A stretch of DNA of 64,000 bases from Trichobilharzia regenti (taxonomy: Eukaryota; Platyhelminthes; Trematoda; Strigeidida; Schistosomatidae). The position numbers and the translations under genes were made by a program. The stretch covers positions 13,708,589 through 13,772,588 of the forward strand of contig OX235268.1 in NCBI GenBank assembly GCA_944472135.2, written 5' to 3'. This document shows positions 1 to 10,429 of the stretch, piece by piece. Below the pieces are notes generated by a model, which searched no databases, had not been told where the DNA came from, and was given only the letters and a program-made list of their open reading frames with translations. Every line of letters begins with the position of its first letter. The first letter of the stretch is position 1.

Positions 1-435
1 ATGTTCATAAGAGTGGGGTGAGAACATGTGACATAGGCGATGGGCTGTGTGAAGATCGTCTCCCCACAATGATCTTGATACCCGCTGGGCTGTTCATACC
101 GTTGCCCCTTGACTCAGTATCATTGTAACGGTAGAACAGTAAAGACTTGATAATTTTGTATCTCTACATAAAGAAATTATTTACATCTATTTCTTCGAAG
201 CACCACTAGCATAGATCTTCCGTGTTGTGCTACTTCTGGCCTTCATATTGCGTTTTTCAGTATTCCTTTCACATCTCTCATATGTCACCGTATTGTTGTA
301 TCATTTGTTTCCTCAAACATCAAATCCATCTACCTGCTGTTTGCTTTTATTTTGACAAACATGTTTATGTATACATATATTACTGGTAAATCATACCAGT
401 AGTACACGCCACATCATGAATATCAACACAACGCT
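1..435. other. No recognisable feature
   Basis: AT-rich sequence without a convincing ORF, RNA or repeat that I can relate to others in the window. Confidence 0.5.
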
Positions 436-650
436 TTTGTAAGTCAGTGGTTCAATGGTTGAATGCTCGTCAACCACGTATATGGTCCGGAGTTAAGTCC
501 CCGACCTATGCACTCCCAAATCCAGCTTAGTTGATAGTGAGTCTGGTACAGAGGGAAGGTTAGTAGTGAGACTAGTATACCAATCCCATATTAAAAATCA
601 ATACCGCTGCTAATGAAACTTCAAAATTCAAGCATGAAGACTTATGTTTC
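436..650 (+). mobile_element. tRNA-derived SINE, family E, degraded
   Basis: The head TCAGTGGTTCAATGGTTGAATGC resembles a tRNA A-box region and GGTCCGGAGTTAAGTCCCC a mutated B-box. The body ends in the family-E block with a GCTGCTAATGAAACTTCAAA stretch. It is clearly related to copies at 8985, 22958, 25567 and 42098. Strongly diverged. Confidence 0.7.
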
Positions 651-957
651 AGGTGAGAAGCAAAATAGTTATATATGCATAATATATATGCCATTTGTAA
701 TCAACCTTTATTTAAGTCCTTTACATAGCATTATTCCAAGTCATATGAATTTTTCGTCTGTATTATACAGTTTGCCATATAATTCATTTCCATTCAAAAT
801 TATCTTACCCTTCTCTCTATTAAAAATTAAGAAACATGTTGAATTTGCCAAATGTCATTGCTAATCACCTGCTCTTGCTCTACTGATCATTCAGCAAAAG
901 CTAATAGCTGCTTGACAGAGAAAAAAAATACAAAGTCTAACGGACTTATTAGATGAG

Positions 958-1180
958 GTCAAGAAGAGGTTAATGGTTAGCTCAAAAAAGCTCAGTGATA
1001 ACATCTGTGACTGTAACACTGGGTGATGAGGGTTAGTATCTCAGAAGGGAGGTGAGTTCCTTCAAAGCTGCAGATACGCCTTGCTGACTGGTGAGTGCTA
1101 GCTAGCACGAAACACAGGCCTAGTCAAGGCTTCCTGCAGATTGCCCCCCAACCATCTAACATCATTAAATCAATGAGGTC
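958..1180 (+). mobile_element. tRNA-derived SINE, family D, with hammerhead-like motif
   Basis: It matches the copy at 8113-8446: TAGCTCA-like head, TATCTCAGAAGGG block, GCAGATACGCCTTGCTGACTGG and a CATCTAACATCATTAAA end. The region 1078-1130 can be folded into a hammerhead-like shape. The head is degraded and no flanking duplication is seen. Confidence 0.75.
1078..1130 (+). ncRNA. Hammerhead-like motif of SINE family D
   Basis: The outer stem is GCCTTG/CAAGGC. The core is CTGGTGA, where consensus is CUGAUGA (A6 to G). Stem II is a perfect GTGCT/AGCAC with loop AGCT, followed by GAAAC. The cleavage triplet reads GCC rather than NUH, so this copy should be inactive. The second family-D copy has GTC at that place. 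Confidence 0.4.
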
Positions 1181-1664
1181 TGTGGAGTTTATGCTCATAG
1201 GTCGGAATCACCTAATCTTTTCATGTAATTATGTTGCAGGTTTCAAACTGTTGGATAGACTTTCGTAGTAGCGTCTCGTGGTGCAGAATATATTCTATCA
1301 CTTGGGCTCTGAAATTTTGATCACCAACACAAGAAACTCACGACTGTACAGTATTTGAAACAGTAATGAATGGCTGGATACAAACATCAGAAGGCTTTGG
1401 ATCTAGGTTTTGTATCGATTCACTCTCATATTTTGAAACGAATGTCTTTCCTACATGATAAAATTCAACTACATCTCAGCGATTTATAGTTATGTACCAC
1501 TCTTTTATGTGTTAACGAAATGCGAAAGTAAATTGTTATTACAAGCTTAGATTTGAGATGACACATGCTAAAAAACCGATGATTTACCTTTACATTCCTC
1601 TGTTCATCAAAAAAAAAAGAAATTATACCAAATTATCACTAATTGTGTACTGAAACATTTATTA
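1181..1664. other. No recognisable feature
   Basis: Unique-looking AT-rich sequence between two SINEs; no coding or structural signal seen. Confidence 0.5.
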
Positions 1665-1863
1665 TTATTTTTTTTATTTTTGATTACAGCTTGATTCCAC
1701 ACCGTATTTTTCGTACAAGTATGGAATTTTCAGCATGGATATCGGTAGCCCAAATTTCGCAGGCCGACCATAGATATCAGGTGTGCGTCGGCGCGGGCTC
1801 GAACCTCAGACCATGTGCATGGTCGGCGAGAGTCCTAACCACTGTGCCACCGACGCACACAAA
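1665..1863 (-). mobile_element. tRNA-derived SINE, family A
   Basis: Read on the minus strand it begins GTGTGCGTCGGTGGCACAG (A-box TGGCACAGTGG) and has a B-box-like GGTCTGAGGTTCGAGCC. A body with ATTTGGGCTACCGATATCC follows, ending in an A-rich tail (T-run at 1670-1684 on plus). Both Pol III promoter boxes are readable. Other copies lie at 26100, 28300, 31335 and 55109. No hammerhead was found in this family. Confidence 0.88.
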
Positions 1864-1999
1864 GTGGATATGAATGCAAGAAAAAACTACACTTCATCCT
1901 TAGACTAGGAGGAGGGATTTTCACCTTCAAAGAAAACATGCAAATTTCACATCACACAACTTTACAGTTGCATGAAAGAAGCAACTCAATAAGCGAAAA

Positions 2000-2517
2000 A
2001 TATTCCTTTTAGTTAGATCTGATCAAGTTTTTTTTACTCTTATATACATAACTTTACAAACAAATATTAAAATATATAAACCAATCACAGGGATTTGTCA
2101 ATAAGACGATAATATGACCGTATATAAATTGTGCAATTAGTCGTATTAGTAGTAATATTAATCCTGTTAATAGCGAAGATGAAAAAAGTGGAGCAGTTTG
2201 TGATAACCGAATAAGTAATGTTAGACTGTTAGGGAAGCAAATGAAACAGGTTTATAATGAAGATGTGATAAGATTAAGGGATGATAAGAGACGGGTTGAA
2301 AATATACGTAAGGGGTAGTGTAGAAATCATCAGTTGGTTGTGTTTGAATAGGCCAAGAGAGAGATAATGTCTATGAGTACGAACTTCTTTTGAATGTATA
2401 GTTTAGGGGCTTAATAGTTCAAACGCCTATCTCTATAGTTGTGCGCAGCAGACGAATATGAAGTTTATTAGAAAGATTCGGTGACAAGCGATGAATAAAC
2501 TGGAATGCTTTCGTTTT
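2000..2517 (-). mobile_element. PLE 3'-tail remnant (family shared with 39.7-40.4 kb)
   Basis: About 500 bases closely match 39716-40390, including the blocks GATGTGATAAGATTAAGGGA and GTGTAGAAATCATCAGTTGG. Since the adjoining coding remnant (2518-2960) is on the minus strand, this is its 3' untranslated tail. Non-coding in all frames. Confidence 0.75.
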
Positions 2518-2960
2518 CTACACTACATGACCACTATCAATTAAATGCGACGAAACGAAGCTACGGATGATTTTTGTCTCTCCTTTGCCAAACCACAATG
2601 GATGATGTTCACTAACACGTTGGTTGGCTAAGCTGTCTGGTAGTACACCCAACATTATTGTCACGACAGGTGAGGTCGAATTGACAAATCCACATTGATA
2701 TGGCAAAACTGTCTAGCTTATCCTTCGTTTGCGGCCCAATCATTCGTCGACTAAAGAAATTCAATTGTAAGCTCTCTATGTAAAATGACTTGTGTATGCT
2801 TCCACCTAGTCTCTGGAACAAATCTAGAAAAAGTGCCATTAGATTGTAACCTAATAAATAACGGTCTCCTCTGTACTGTCATTGTTTCAAGCTTTCTATC
2901 TGGTGATTTCATATGTTTCAATAGGAGACTACATGGACAAAAAATAATTAAATATTCCAA
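2518..2960 (-). pseudogene. PLE GIY-YIG endonuclease remnant, frameshifted
   Basis: On the minus strand one frame gives ICQFDLTCRDNNVGCTTRQL (compare the intact VYQFTCSCGARYIGRSTRVL). After a frameshift another gives VSEHHPLWFGKGETKIIRS followed by SHLIDSGHVV (compare VQEHYPAWLRKGGSGAIRS and EHLVENDHPI). It is therefore the nuclease domain of an old PLE, broken by at least one frameshift, with the YIG motif altered to NVG. No RT portion is recognisable nearby. Confidence 0.8.
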
Positions 2961-3282
2961 CAGTAAAACTTATAAAAATGTTTAATTAGACAAAACAATA
3001 GACAAAGTGAAGAAATATGCATTTCTTTTTAATTAACTCCTTATCACTAGCTGATTCTATACTAATCCACAGTTTCTCACATCAATATTCTGCCACTCAA
3101 GTGGTTCTTTTAGATAATCACTTATATATATATATAGGGGAGGTTGAAATAGAGAGGATGAAAGTCATTAAAACAATTCACCAGTAGATGCTACTAACAA
3201 GACATTCTAGTTTTCAAGAAGTGGTGAAGACTGACTAATTACGGAATTGAAGAAAAGTTGATTCTCAGGTATTGGTTTTTAT

Positions 3283-3735
3283 AGGGATTTTGTTTGATTA
3301 GCTGGAAGGTTTCATCACGAAATCCATACAAAAACTGATCCTTGAAAATTGATCTGATGCTCACTTGCGAGTAGCCTTATTCAGGCAGTGACCTGGGGTT
3401 CTAGTGAGAAGCTGTGACCAGTATGGCGCAGCAAGTTGAAAATTAGGCAGTAACTCATCAAAGAGGACATTGCAAAGCGGTCGCGCTATGTTGTGAATTG
3501 ACAGAAGTTAGAATCCATGAACTGGCCGTCGGATAGGGGGTCCCGTGGCTTAAATTTCTATGAGCTAGCTTGCCTTGTAACCAGAATGTCCTGGGTTCGA
3601 GCCTTGCGGTGCGCGTCTACTGTTGAAGAGTCCTAAACTAGTCTGACAAAACAGCCGTCAAGCACTCCCAGGTTTTCCAGTGTTGTCAGCTCTTGATGAA
3701 ATCCTCCAACTAATACGGAATTTATTCATTAAGCA
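3283..3735 (+). mobile_element. tRNA-derived SINE, family C, full unit with leader
   Basis: From about 3331 it carries the long family-C leader (TTGATCTGATGCTCAC onward), then the tRNA-like head GGTCCCGTGGCTTAAAT with B-box GGGTTCGAGCC, a decayed hammerhead segment (3620-3660) and the tail CCAGGTTTTCCAGTG. A short minus-strand scrap of a family-C tail (3283-3325) precedes it, giving a partial inverted pair. Structure matches 47418-47873. Confidence 0.8.
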
Positions 3736-4440
3736 ACTGCTTTGTTATTGTATGCACACATTTACTTTGTTTAAACTTGAACTGCCTGTACAAAAGTTAT
3801 ATATGCGTAATTTTCTGAACACTTTTCACGGAGTTTTGAACCTCCTGTCAACTGACAACATGTAAAATATGCAAGTATGTTAAAGCCGTTTCTGTACATG
3901 AACTTAATACGTGATTTAGGTTGTAATCAGCTGATACGAAGCCAACGAAATAAACAATGATGGTGCCTTTTTATTCTGCACAAACCACTGTTGTTCTTGC
4001 TTTATTCAAATTTTTAAAGAGGAATAAATGTATAAAACCATTCATTACAGTTGACTAGGCAATAAAATACTTACGGCGTTCTTTATTGACCAAAACGTAA
4101 GCACAGTAGTTAGATTTGGTAGTCAACAATTTGTTGTGTGAAGTACAAGAACAGAATATATGACTGAACGCCATAAACTACTGACTGATACGAGTAGTCT
4201 GATACGACTCGGAGCGAGCTAAATACCGGAAGGCAGTTTTGTTAGTTCAAGGAATTATCCGCTTAACTCAACTAAGACAGTCGAACATTTCTTACAAGCT
4301 AGTTAAATTCTAGCTAGTTGTTTTGGTGAACTAGTAATATATAAAATCAAATCGTGAACTGTCTTTCACTTTGTACAGCGTTGTCTTTTTTGACAGCCTG
4401 GTCTGAGAAATTCTCTGAAGGTTCTCTCGAGAATGAAACA
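3736..4440. other. No recognisable feature
   Basis: AT-rich spacer between a SINE and a PLE remnant; nothing identifiable. Confidence 0.5.
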
Positions 4441-5067
4441 TGACTCAGTGATTCGCCTGCAAACCTATGAGACGATACAACAGTCTGATTTAACTACTTC
4501 AATGGCTTACTTAAAGCCCACAAAAAGGGATTACTCCTGCGCTCGACACCAGATCCGTCTAGAACATCCTATCATCCGGTAGCATGATGGTTAGCGGGAA
4601 CCTCAGAACCTCTAAGGAAGTTATGACAGAGCATTTCTTAAAGGATTCGCTTAAATTAGTTGATTCGGCAAAGCGAGCGAATGTATCTGGGCATAATTGC
4701 CCTATTTACCAATGTCCTCTTAACGGAAATTGTGTGCGACCAATGTGGGTTTATTGACATAAATGTTGGTTTAGGCACTGAGTATATCAAAAAGTTAATC
4801 CAAAGATGCACACTGAATGTTCACTTTTTATTAATTGGTCAAACATGCCATCAGAAGAACGGACTATCAATCAGTTCTTCACTTGTCCAATTGCTCGCCG
4901 ATGAATTCATAGCGCACCTCGAGTTGAATATCCTATAACCAACAGTCGAACAGTTCAAAGTTTACTGGCAGTATTTGAATGATGAATTTATCATCGTTTA
5001 TGGGAACACTGACCTAAGCAAAATCCTGGAAATCTCCAACACTGCTTCTCTATCAGTCCAAATGAAA

Positions 5068-5208
5068 CATAATATATATGCTGAGATTTTGTAAATTCCG
5101 GTTTAATAATACTTTGAGAAAGCTATTAGCATTAAATAGCGAAACGTCAGTAAAAGCAATCTCGTTTTGTTTTTTCATTCATTGGGAAATACATAAAACC
5201 TCTATTAT
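5068..5208 (+). mobile_element. Short PLE tail (hammerhead-bearing) insertion inside a PLE remnant
   Basis: A 141-bp piece interrupts the RT remnant and is flanked by AATGAAA on both sides (5061-5067 and 5209-5215), consistent with a target duplication. The same sequence is found, with a longer element attached, at about 55300-55430 on the minus strand, and its 3' part at 11520-11584. It contains the hammerhead-like motif at 5110-5152 and nothing coding. Confidence 0.75.
5110..5152 (+). ncRNA. Hammerhead-ribozyme-like motif of a PLE tail
   Basis: Stem I is TACT (5110-5113) with AGTA (5149-5152). The degenerate core TTGAGAAA is followed by stem II GCTATT/AATAGC, then GAAA, a two-base-pair stem III (AC/GT) without loop, and cleavage triplet GTC at 5146-5148. 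Very short stem III is usual in PLE ribozymes. The core departs from consensus at two or more positions, so activity is uncertain. Confidence 0.5.
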
Positions 5209-5861
5209 AATGAAAAATGATATCCAGTTTACAAGGCAATCAAATGGAAGCTTAAGTGGATCAATCCACTACAAGCCAAATATGAATGCACAGCTGACAA
5301 ACGTTCATGGTTCTATGCTATGAAACAGAAAAAGAAATCTAATCTCGACTCTTCCGACGAGAATCCACTACAGTTACACTGAAGACACATTGACCAAAGC
5401 ATTGGAATTCTTCAGAAAAACTCTAATCAAAACTGGACATCCAACCTCCTTCAACAAAAAACATCCACAGGTAAAAACTGACCCTCTCTGAGGCCTGAAT
5501 GTGACGAGGAGATCTAAAATCCAAACAAGAAACAATAGTGTTGTTCTCCGAAGTTGCCTGTCGAGATCGATTCGAAGAGTGAATTGAAATCAAAACAATT
5601 CCAACAGTGATGTGAACATGGGCAGTAATTTTGCTCGAAATATTACCTGTACAGTGGATACAGTAAATACAAACTTATTTGTTTAATTGGAGATGAACTT
5701 ACGTCGTTCTGAGATAAAATAATGATAATAATGACGATTCTCATTTCATTATCGCTCTTGTTTACAGATTCATTGAACGTAATATTGTAGAATTTCGTTT
5801 GAGTCAGTGTGGTGACACCTGGCTGCTAGCCGAAAATTAGTAGGCAGTAATTTACGTTAAT

Positions 5862-6230
5862 TCAAATGAACTGTCGTCAAAATTTGACAAAATAGTTCTA
5901 AGATATTTGGGCGCCGAGTGAGAAGAAGACATTTGTAAAAACTTATATTTGTAAAATCTCAGCGCGACTGAAATGAGTAATCTCAACGTTACTTTCGGCA
6001 ATCTAATCCAAGGTCAAATTTGATCACAGCTCATACAATTTTGTTTATTATACTTGTTGACACTTGTTTTATAACCCATGAGTGGACAAAGTTTTTAAAA
6101 ACAAGAGATGTTCCTTTTTATATATAAACCTCTGTTATGTTAATTTCGATTAATTTCCATGAAGAATTTCGGACTAAATTGTCGAACGAAACGTTGGAAT
6201 TATTCATTTCAATCTCGCTGAGATTTTACA
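5862..6230 (+). mobile_element. Foldback PLE derivative nested in an LTR
   Basis: A 369-bp insertion is flanked by AATTTACGTTAAT / AATTTACGTCAAT (5849-5861, 6231-6243), a 13-bp duplication with one mismatch. Internally, 5953-6012 is the inverted copy of 6163-6230. The right arm holds a PLE-type hammerhead motif. No coding sequence. It looks like a minimal PLE made only of tail sequence with the usual inverted left part. Confidence 0.7.
6155..6199 (+). ncRNA. Hammerhead-ribozyme-like motif, PLE type
   Basis: Stem I is TTCC (6155-6158) with GGAA (6196-6199). The core is ATGAAGAA (consensus CUGANGA, C3 to A). Stem II combines TTC/GAA and GAC/GTC around an extra G, followed by GAAA (6188-6191). 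Stem III is AC/GT, and the cleavage triplet is GTT. The overall pattern ending in CGAAACGTTGGAA fits PLE hammerheads. The C3 change should reduce or abolish cutting. Confidence 0.6.
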
Positions 6231-6529
6231 AATTTACGTCAATGTTTATTTCCCCAATATTGGTCGTGTGAAAAATAAGAACAAAGACTGATGAAGCAAC
6301 CAACCACAGCAGACTCTCTGTAGGCGGATACAATTAGCATATAGATGATCTGACATTCAAGAAGCAGCCACAAACAGATGAAAGATTAACGTTCAGCAAG
6401 GAAGCACTAATCAGAAAACTGTGTTTTTTGGCTAACAATAATCTATAATAATGTACATGGAAACCTATAAATATCTGTTGATTTCCTTAATAAACGACCT
6501 ATCGGCTGACCCTTGTCTACTGTTGTTAC

Positions 6530-7215
6530 AAAAAAAAATGCTATTAATTCCGCAACTAAGTTGTCAATTGACGTAAAGCAATTCCTAGTTTGATTGTCAC
6601 TATGGTTACTTTTAAATTATTCATGTAAATATAACGGACTGTTGCATAATAATCGCTGACGTTACTGCGTTACAGCCAAATAAAATGAATAAAAATTCTA
6701 CAATAATAGGATAAATAACGTGATCACCGAACAAAGAGGATATAACAACTGCAAGCTAAACAAAACCAATGGGTTAAATATCTTAGTAATTATTTTTAGT
6801 ATAATTGCTGTTTTCATATTCTTCTTCAAGGATCGTATGAACAATTGAGTGGAATTTTAGGGTGTACATATGGTATCAATGTGACTTGCAGTATTCACCA
6901 AACAAGCATGGTATAACTTCAACATGAAAACTTAAAAACCGTTTGTTAATAACTTACTGATATCGTCTAATTTTACAAAATAAATGGTGTATAGTGTTTG
7001 AAAGGTTCTGAAAGCATGAAAATGAAAGAACTTCATATCTTTGTACAATACAACTAAGGAACAAAATGGATCGTTTTAATTCTTGCTTAAGAGTTTACGT
7101 CTCGTTATCAACTGGACACAGAATATAAGTTTCTATAAGTTTCTCTTAGGACTTTTGTTCAATTTAAATGACAAAAATTTGATTTATAGCAACAAATGTA
7201 TCTACCGATTCCACT
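6530..7215. other. No recognisable feature
   Basis: AT-rich spacer; a short A-run (6530-6538) follows the LTR. Nothing else identifiable. Confidence 0.5.
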
Positions 7216-7800
7216 GAGCTTCAAGAGCAAGTTATATCGTCCGTTGCTCTAGGAACTTGATTTTTCGTGGTCGAGAACATCTTTCAGTATCGCTAAGTAA
7301 GGGTGTGCCAAAACCATCAACAGTTCGATATTAAACCACCTGGTCCGAACCGGCCGGCCACAAAGCTAGGATTGAAGAATCTTTCTTTATCATCCCCCCG
7401 TACCAAATAACTTGCCATACACATCGTGATACAGCATGCTCCAAACATCAGAGGCCATAGTGATTCGCGTGAAGCAACCAGTGCTCTATGCGCAGAAGAA
7501 GCAAGTACAGCCAGTCACTACTACTGCCCTTTCTGGCCTTCAGTAGAGACAATAAATTCATGAATATGTATGATTATTTCTCCTAACTTTTCTGTATCCA
7601 TTCAGTTTATTGTTATGCTGATGCTACTCAACTGTAATCGATTGATGTTATTATTGTTATTGATTCCATGTTATTTAAACAGCTTTAATGTTGTTAATAA
7701 CACTAATACATTCACTATCATGTATGTATATATAACTGTAGAACCTGATAAAGAGCAGGTTATCGAAAATCTTTCTGTTCAGTGACTTTCTTTTGACAAA
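7216..7800 (+). pseudogene. PLE C-terminus and tail remnant
   Basis: At 7458-7523 the plus strand encodes AIVIRVKQPVLYAQKKQV, clearly the last segment of a PLE protein (compare ALAIETEKPDLCVQKKFV at the end of the intact ORF). Upstream 7216-7457 has no clean frame. Downstream is an AT-rich tail (7550-7800) shared with 15130-15400. RT is absent. Confidence 0.75.
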
Positions 7801-8112
7801 TGAATATCTTCATAAATTTTTGTACAACGACAATGCGCAAAACACAATCATCTGTAAGAACAGTGGATGTGGTGAGAGCTGCCTGCTAGCCAAAAATTGG
7901 TAGACAGTAATTTACGTTAATATTTGTGTCCCAAATATTGGCCATGTGAAAATAAGAACAAAGACTGACTCCACAAACAATCACACTTTGCAGACAGATA
8001 ATCTGAACCTAAAGAAACGGCCACAAAGTGATGGAAGATTGGTTTTCAGTGGGAAACCACCAATCAAAAGATTGTCTTTTTTTGCTTACAGTAATCTATA
8101 ATAATCAAACTA

Positions 8113-8446
8113 CCCACTACAGTCCTACAGGAGGTCAATCGCGAGCCCGAATAGCTCAGTAGTAACTTCTCTGACTGCAGCACTGGATGACGCGAGTTCG
8201 AATCTCAGAAGGGACATGAGTTCCTTCAAGGTTGCAGATACGCCTTGCTGACTGGTGAGTGCCAACTAGAACGAAAACTAGGTCCTGGCAAGGCTTCTTG
8301 TGGTGATCGCCTCCAACTATCTAATATCATCAAACCATTGTGCACCGTGATGGCGAGCTACCTAGTTTGGTGGCCAAACCTGACTGATAGAATCCAGTCT
8401 GCACTAAAGAAAAAGACTAGACACTTCACACTAGTTACTAATGTTC
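8113..8446 (+). mobile_element. tRNA-derived SINE, family D, precise insertion
   Basis: A 334-bp unit is bounded by AATCAAACTA on each side (8103-8112, 8447-8456), a clean 10-bp target duplication inside an LTR. The head CCCGAATAGCTCAGTAG and GAGTTCGAATCTC form A- and B-box-like elements of a Pol III promoter. The middle holds a hammerhead-like motif. The far end (about 8340-8440) is also present as a remnant near 53870-53950. No ORF of its own is convincing. Confidence 0.88.
8242..8294 (+). ncRNA. Hammerhead-like motif of SINE family D
   Basis: GCCTTG (8242-8247) pairs with CAAGGC (8289-8294). The core CTGGTGA again has G at position 6. Stem II is decayed in this copy (GTGCC against GAAC). 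GAAA follows, with cleavage triplet GTC at 8282-8284. Two independent copies keep the same layout, which supports descent from a hammerhead, but the invariant A6 is missing in both. Confidence 0.4.
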
Positions 8447-8535
8447 AATCAAACTATCTATAATGAAAATCTAGAAATATCTGTTGATTTCATAAATAAA
8501 CGATCTTTTGCCTGGCCCTTGTCGTCTATTGTTAC

Positions 8536-8984
8536 ATCGACTTCTTTGGTCCTTTAAAAACACGAAGGAATACTTTTCTGGATGACGCCGATCGTAGCGT
8601 CAATATTTATTCTAGGAAGTAAACTTGTATTTGACGATAATGTACCCATCAATTATAAATCTTAAGTTAATTCAATGAAACATCCGTATTTATTGGGTTC
8701 AGTATTTTGGAGAAATTAAGCGGAATAAAAGTGCTTTTCATTATAATGACTTACTATAGAGTCCTGAGCAACAATGATCGTTTAAATATGTAGGTGTATT
8801 ATGAAAGCAACTTACGAAAAAAGACAAAGTATGAAGCAAAGTTAAGTAATGCCACCAGTTATGAAATTAACTTCAATAGGTTTGAATGGATGTTGCTAAA
8901 CAGGCTATTTTAAATGGCATCGGTTTGTATATACTATATAGTGGACGCCTGCAAACAAGTATTTGTAGTAACATTCTTATAGTG
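8536..8984. other. No recognisable feature
   Basis: AT-rich, no coding or repeat signal that I can place. Confidence 0.5.
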
Positions 8985-9248
8985 ATATATTTTTTATGTT
9001 GTTTTTTATTCCTATACGTTCCCAGTGGAACATAGGGTGCCTTCAAGTTAGAGGCTTGAAGTTTCTGCAGCATTGATGATTATTTTTCCAGGATGAAGTT
9101 GCTAGCCTCATGCCCAACCTTCCCTCTTTACCAGTCTTATTTCTGATTTGGTGAGGTTTGAAGAAGCGTGTCAGTGGTCGGGGACAGAACCCCAGACCAC
9201 CTGCGTTGTCAACAATTACTCTACCACTGTGCCACCAAAGCACATGGC
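8985..9248 (-). mobile_element. tRNA-derived SINE, family E
   Basis: On the minus strand: GTGCTTTGGTGGCACAGTGG head, B-box-like GGGGTTCTGTCCCC, and a body ending TTCAAGCCTCTAACTTGAAG with TCCACTGGGAACG. It carries recognisable A- and B-box segments and matches 25567 and 42098. Confidence 0.82.
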
Positions 9249-9992
9249 GATACATGTGATTAGATATTGTATTATTTCCTCAAACTCATAGTGGTTCATT
9301 CATGTACTTACTAGTTCTTTCTACCCATACATAAATGAACAATATCATTGGTAAACAAAACAAAGGGATGAAATTTTTTACATTTATGAAGACCATTTAA
9401 AATTCCTTATGTTTACAAAAGCGTTATGTGAAAGTTTGGGGCACGAATAGTTTCGGGAAAATGCTATCTTGTCAAATGTTACTTTCTTTTAGCAAGTTCT
9501 CCACATTTCAGATGAATCATGACATATATATTTAATACATCATCATCTTGCCTGTAAAATTTAGACATTATACACCATAGTTATGTGAATAAATAACCGC
9601 TATATTTTTAGTACTCAAATATGAACATGGAATAATATGGGTAAATATGAAGTCCAAAGAATACAATAGCTGTAGGCTGTTCCTTTGAGCAGATTTCATT
9701 CAGTACATGACAACAGATGATACAATGATATCATTTTCACCACTGAAAATGTGATGTTTTGTTAAGAAGATATATTTCTACAAAGAAGATATTTCTACAA
9801 AATCCAATCAGCAAACAAAATGTATTCTTTAATTATCAATTGACTTTTCCCATGAAGCCAATCTGTATTAAGAATATTACTTCAGGGCTCCAAGATGATC
9901 TCCTTCAATCACATAATACACTAATAAGTCTTTATATGATTATTAAGATTACAATTAAGAATTAAAGTGCCACAATGCATCATAATTACTAA
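9249..9992. other. No recognisable feature
   Basis: Strongly AT-rich; small ORFs here are not supported by any homology I recognise. Confidence 0.5.
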
Positions 9993-10197
9993 GAAGATTG
10001 ACATGTTGTACAATTAGAGGTTAGAAATGTAGAGATAATAAAAATAGACAGGATGTTTGGACAAAAAATCTAGTGGGATCATAACTAATGTGACGAATAA
10101 TTGTTTTTGCAATCAGGGATTAAATGTGTATAAATAATAAAATGACAAAATAGACAGAAAGTTTGGATATGAAAATGTGGTAGTGTAAATTGGGATT

Positions 10198-10330
10198 AAG
10201 AGTCCAAAACTAGGACGAAACAGCTGTCCAGAACTCCCAGGTTTTCCGATGGTTCTCTAACTGATATCAACTCATGATGAAATCCTCCATGCAATCAAAC
10301 ATAACGCTACAAATCCATTACTTGAAGACT
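10198..10330 (+). mobile_element. Family-C SINE, 5'-truncated
   Basis: Starts within the hammerhead (AGAGTCCAAAACTAGGACGA) and runs through GAAACAGCTGTCC and the AACTCCCAGGTTTTCC tail to CCATGCAATCAAAC. The tRNA-like head is missing. Inserted in the tail of the PLE at 9993-11518. Confidence 0.8.
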
Positions 10331-10429
10331 GAGAAAAACTTAAAATAACATGAATAAACAGGAAGTTTGGACACGAAACTCAATAGAAGAATTACATGTT
10401 CATGATGGCCACAGCAGCGACAAGGGTTA

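Larger units (their letters stand above)
4441..5690 (+). pseudogene. Penelope-like RT remnant
   Basis: Fragments in shifting frames follow the order of the PLE RT: a PHKKG piece, SYHPVA then WLAG, ALFTNVLLTE (the first catalytic Asp region, Asp lost), CTLNVHF, QKNGLSISSSL (compare QKDGIAMGSPL), LADEF, YLNDEFI (compare YVDDTFI, first Asp of the pair lost), and after an insertion RQSNGSLSGSIHYKP (compare RRTDGTLKRSIYRR). Several stops and frameshifts make it dead. A 141-bp tail piece of another PLE is inserted at 5068-5208. Confidence 0.85.
5808..6529 (+). mobile_element. Solo LTR, interrupted by a nested insertion
   Basis: The outer parts (5808-5861 and 6231-6529) match LTRs at 7868, 53333, 59490 and (minus) 54645. 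They start TGTGGTGA and pass through TATAAATATCTGTTG (TATA-like) and AATAAACGA (poly(A) signal), ending CTGTTGTTAC. No internal retrotransposon genes adjoin, so it is a solo LTR. No matching target duplication is visible here. Confidence 0.78.
7868..8535 (+). mobile_element. Solo LTR interrupted by a family-D SINE
   Basis: The LTR runs 7868-8112 and 8447-8535, from TGTGGTGAGAG to CTATTGTTAC, with AAATATCTGTTGATTT and ATAAACGA near its end. The SINE insertion splits it just before the TATA-like segment. Same family as the LTR at 5808. Confidence 0.8.

Noticed and set aside
7730..7790. CCTGATAAAGAGCAGGTTATCGA-like hairpin in a PLE tail as hammerhead
   Set aside because: Core position 8 is A, the hairpin pairs through the core itself, and the counterpart at 15345 does not keep GAAA in place.
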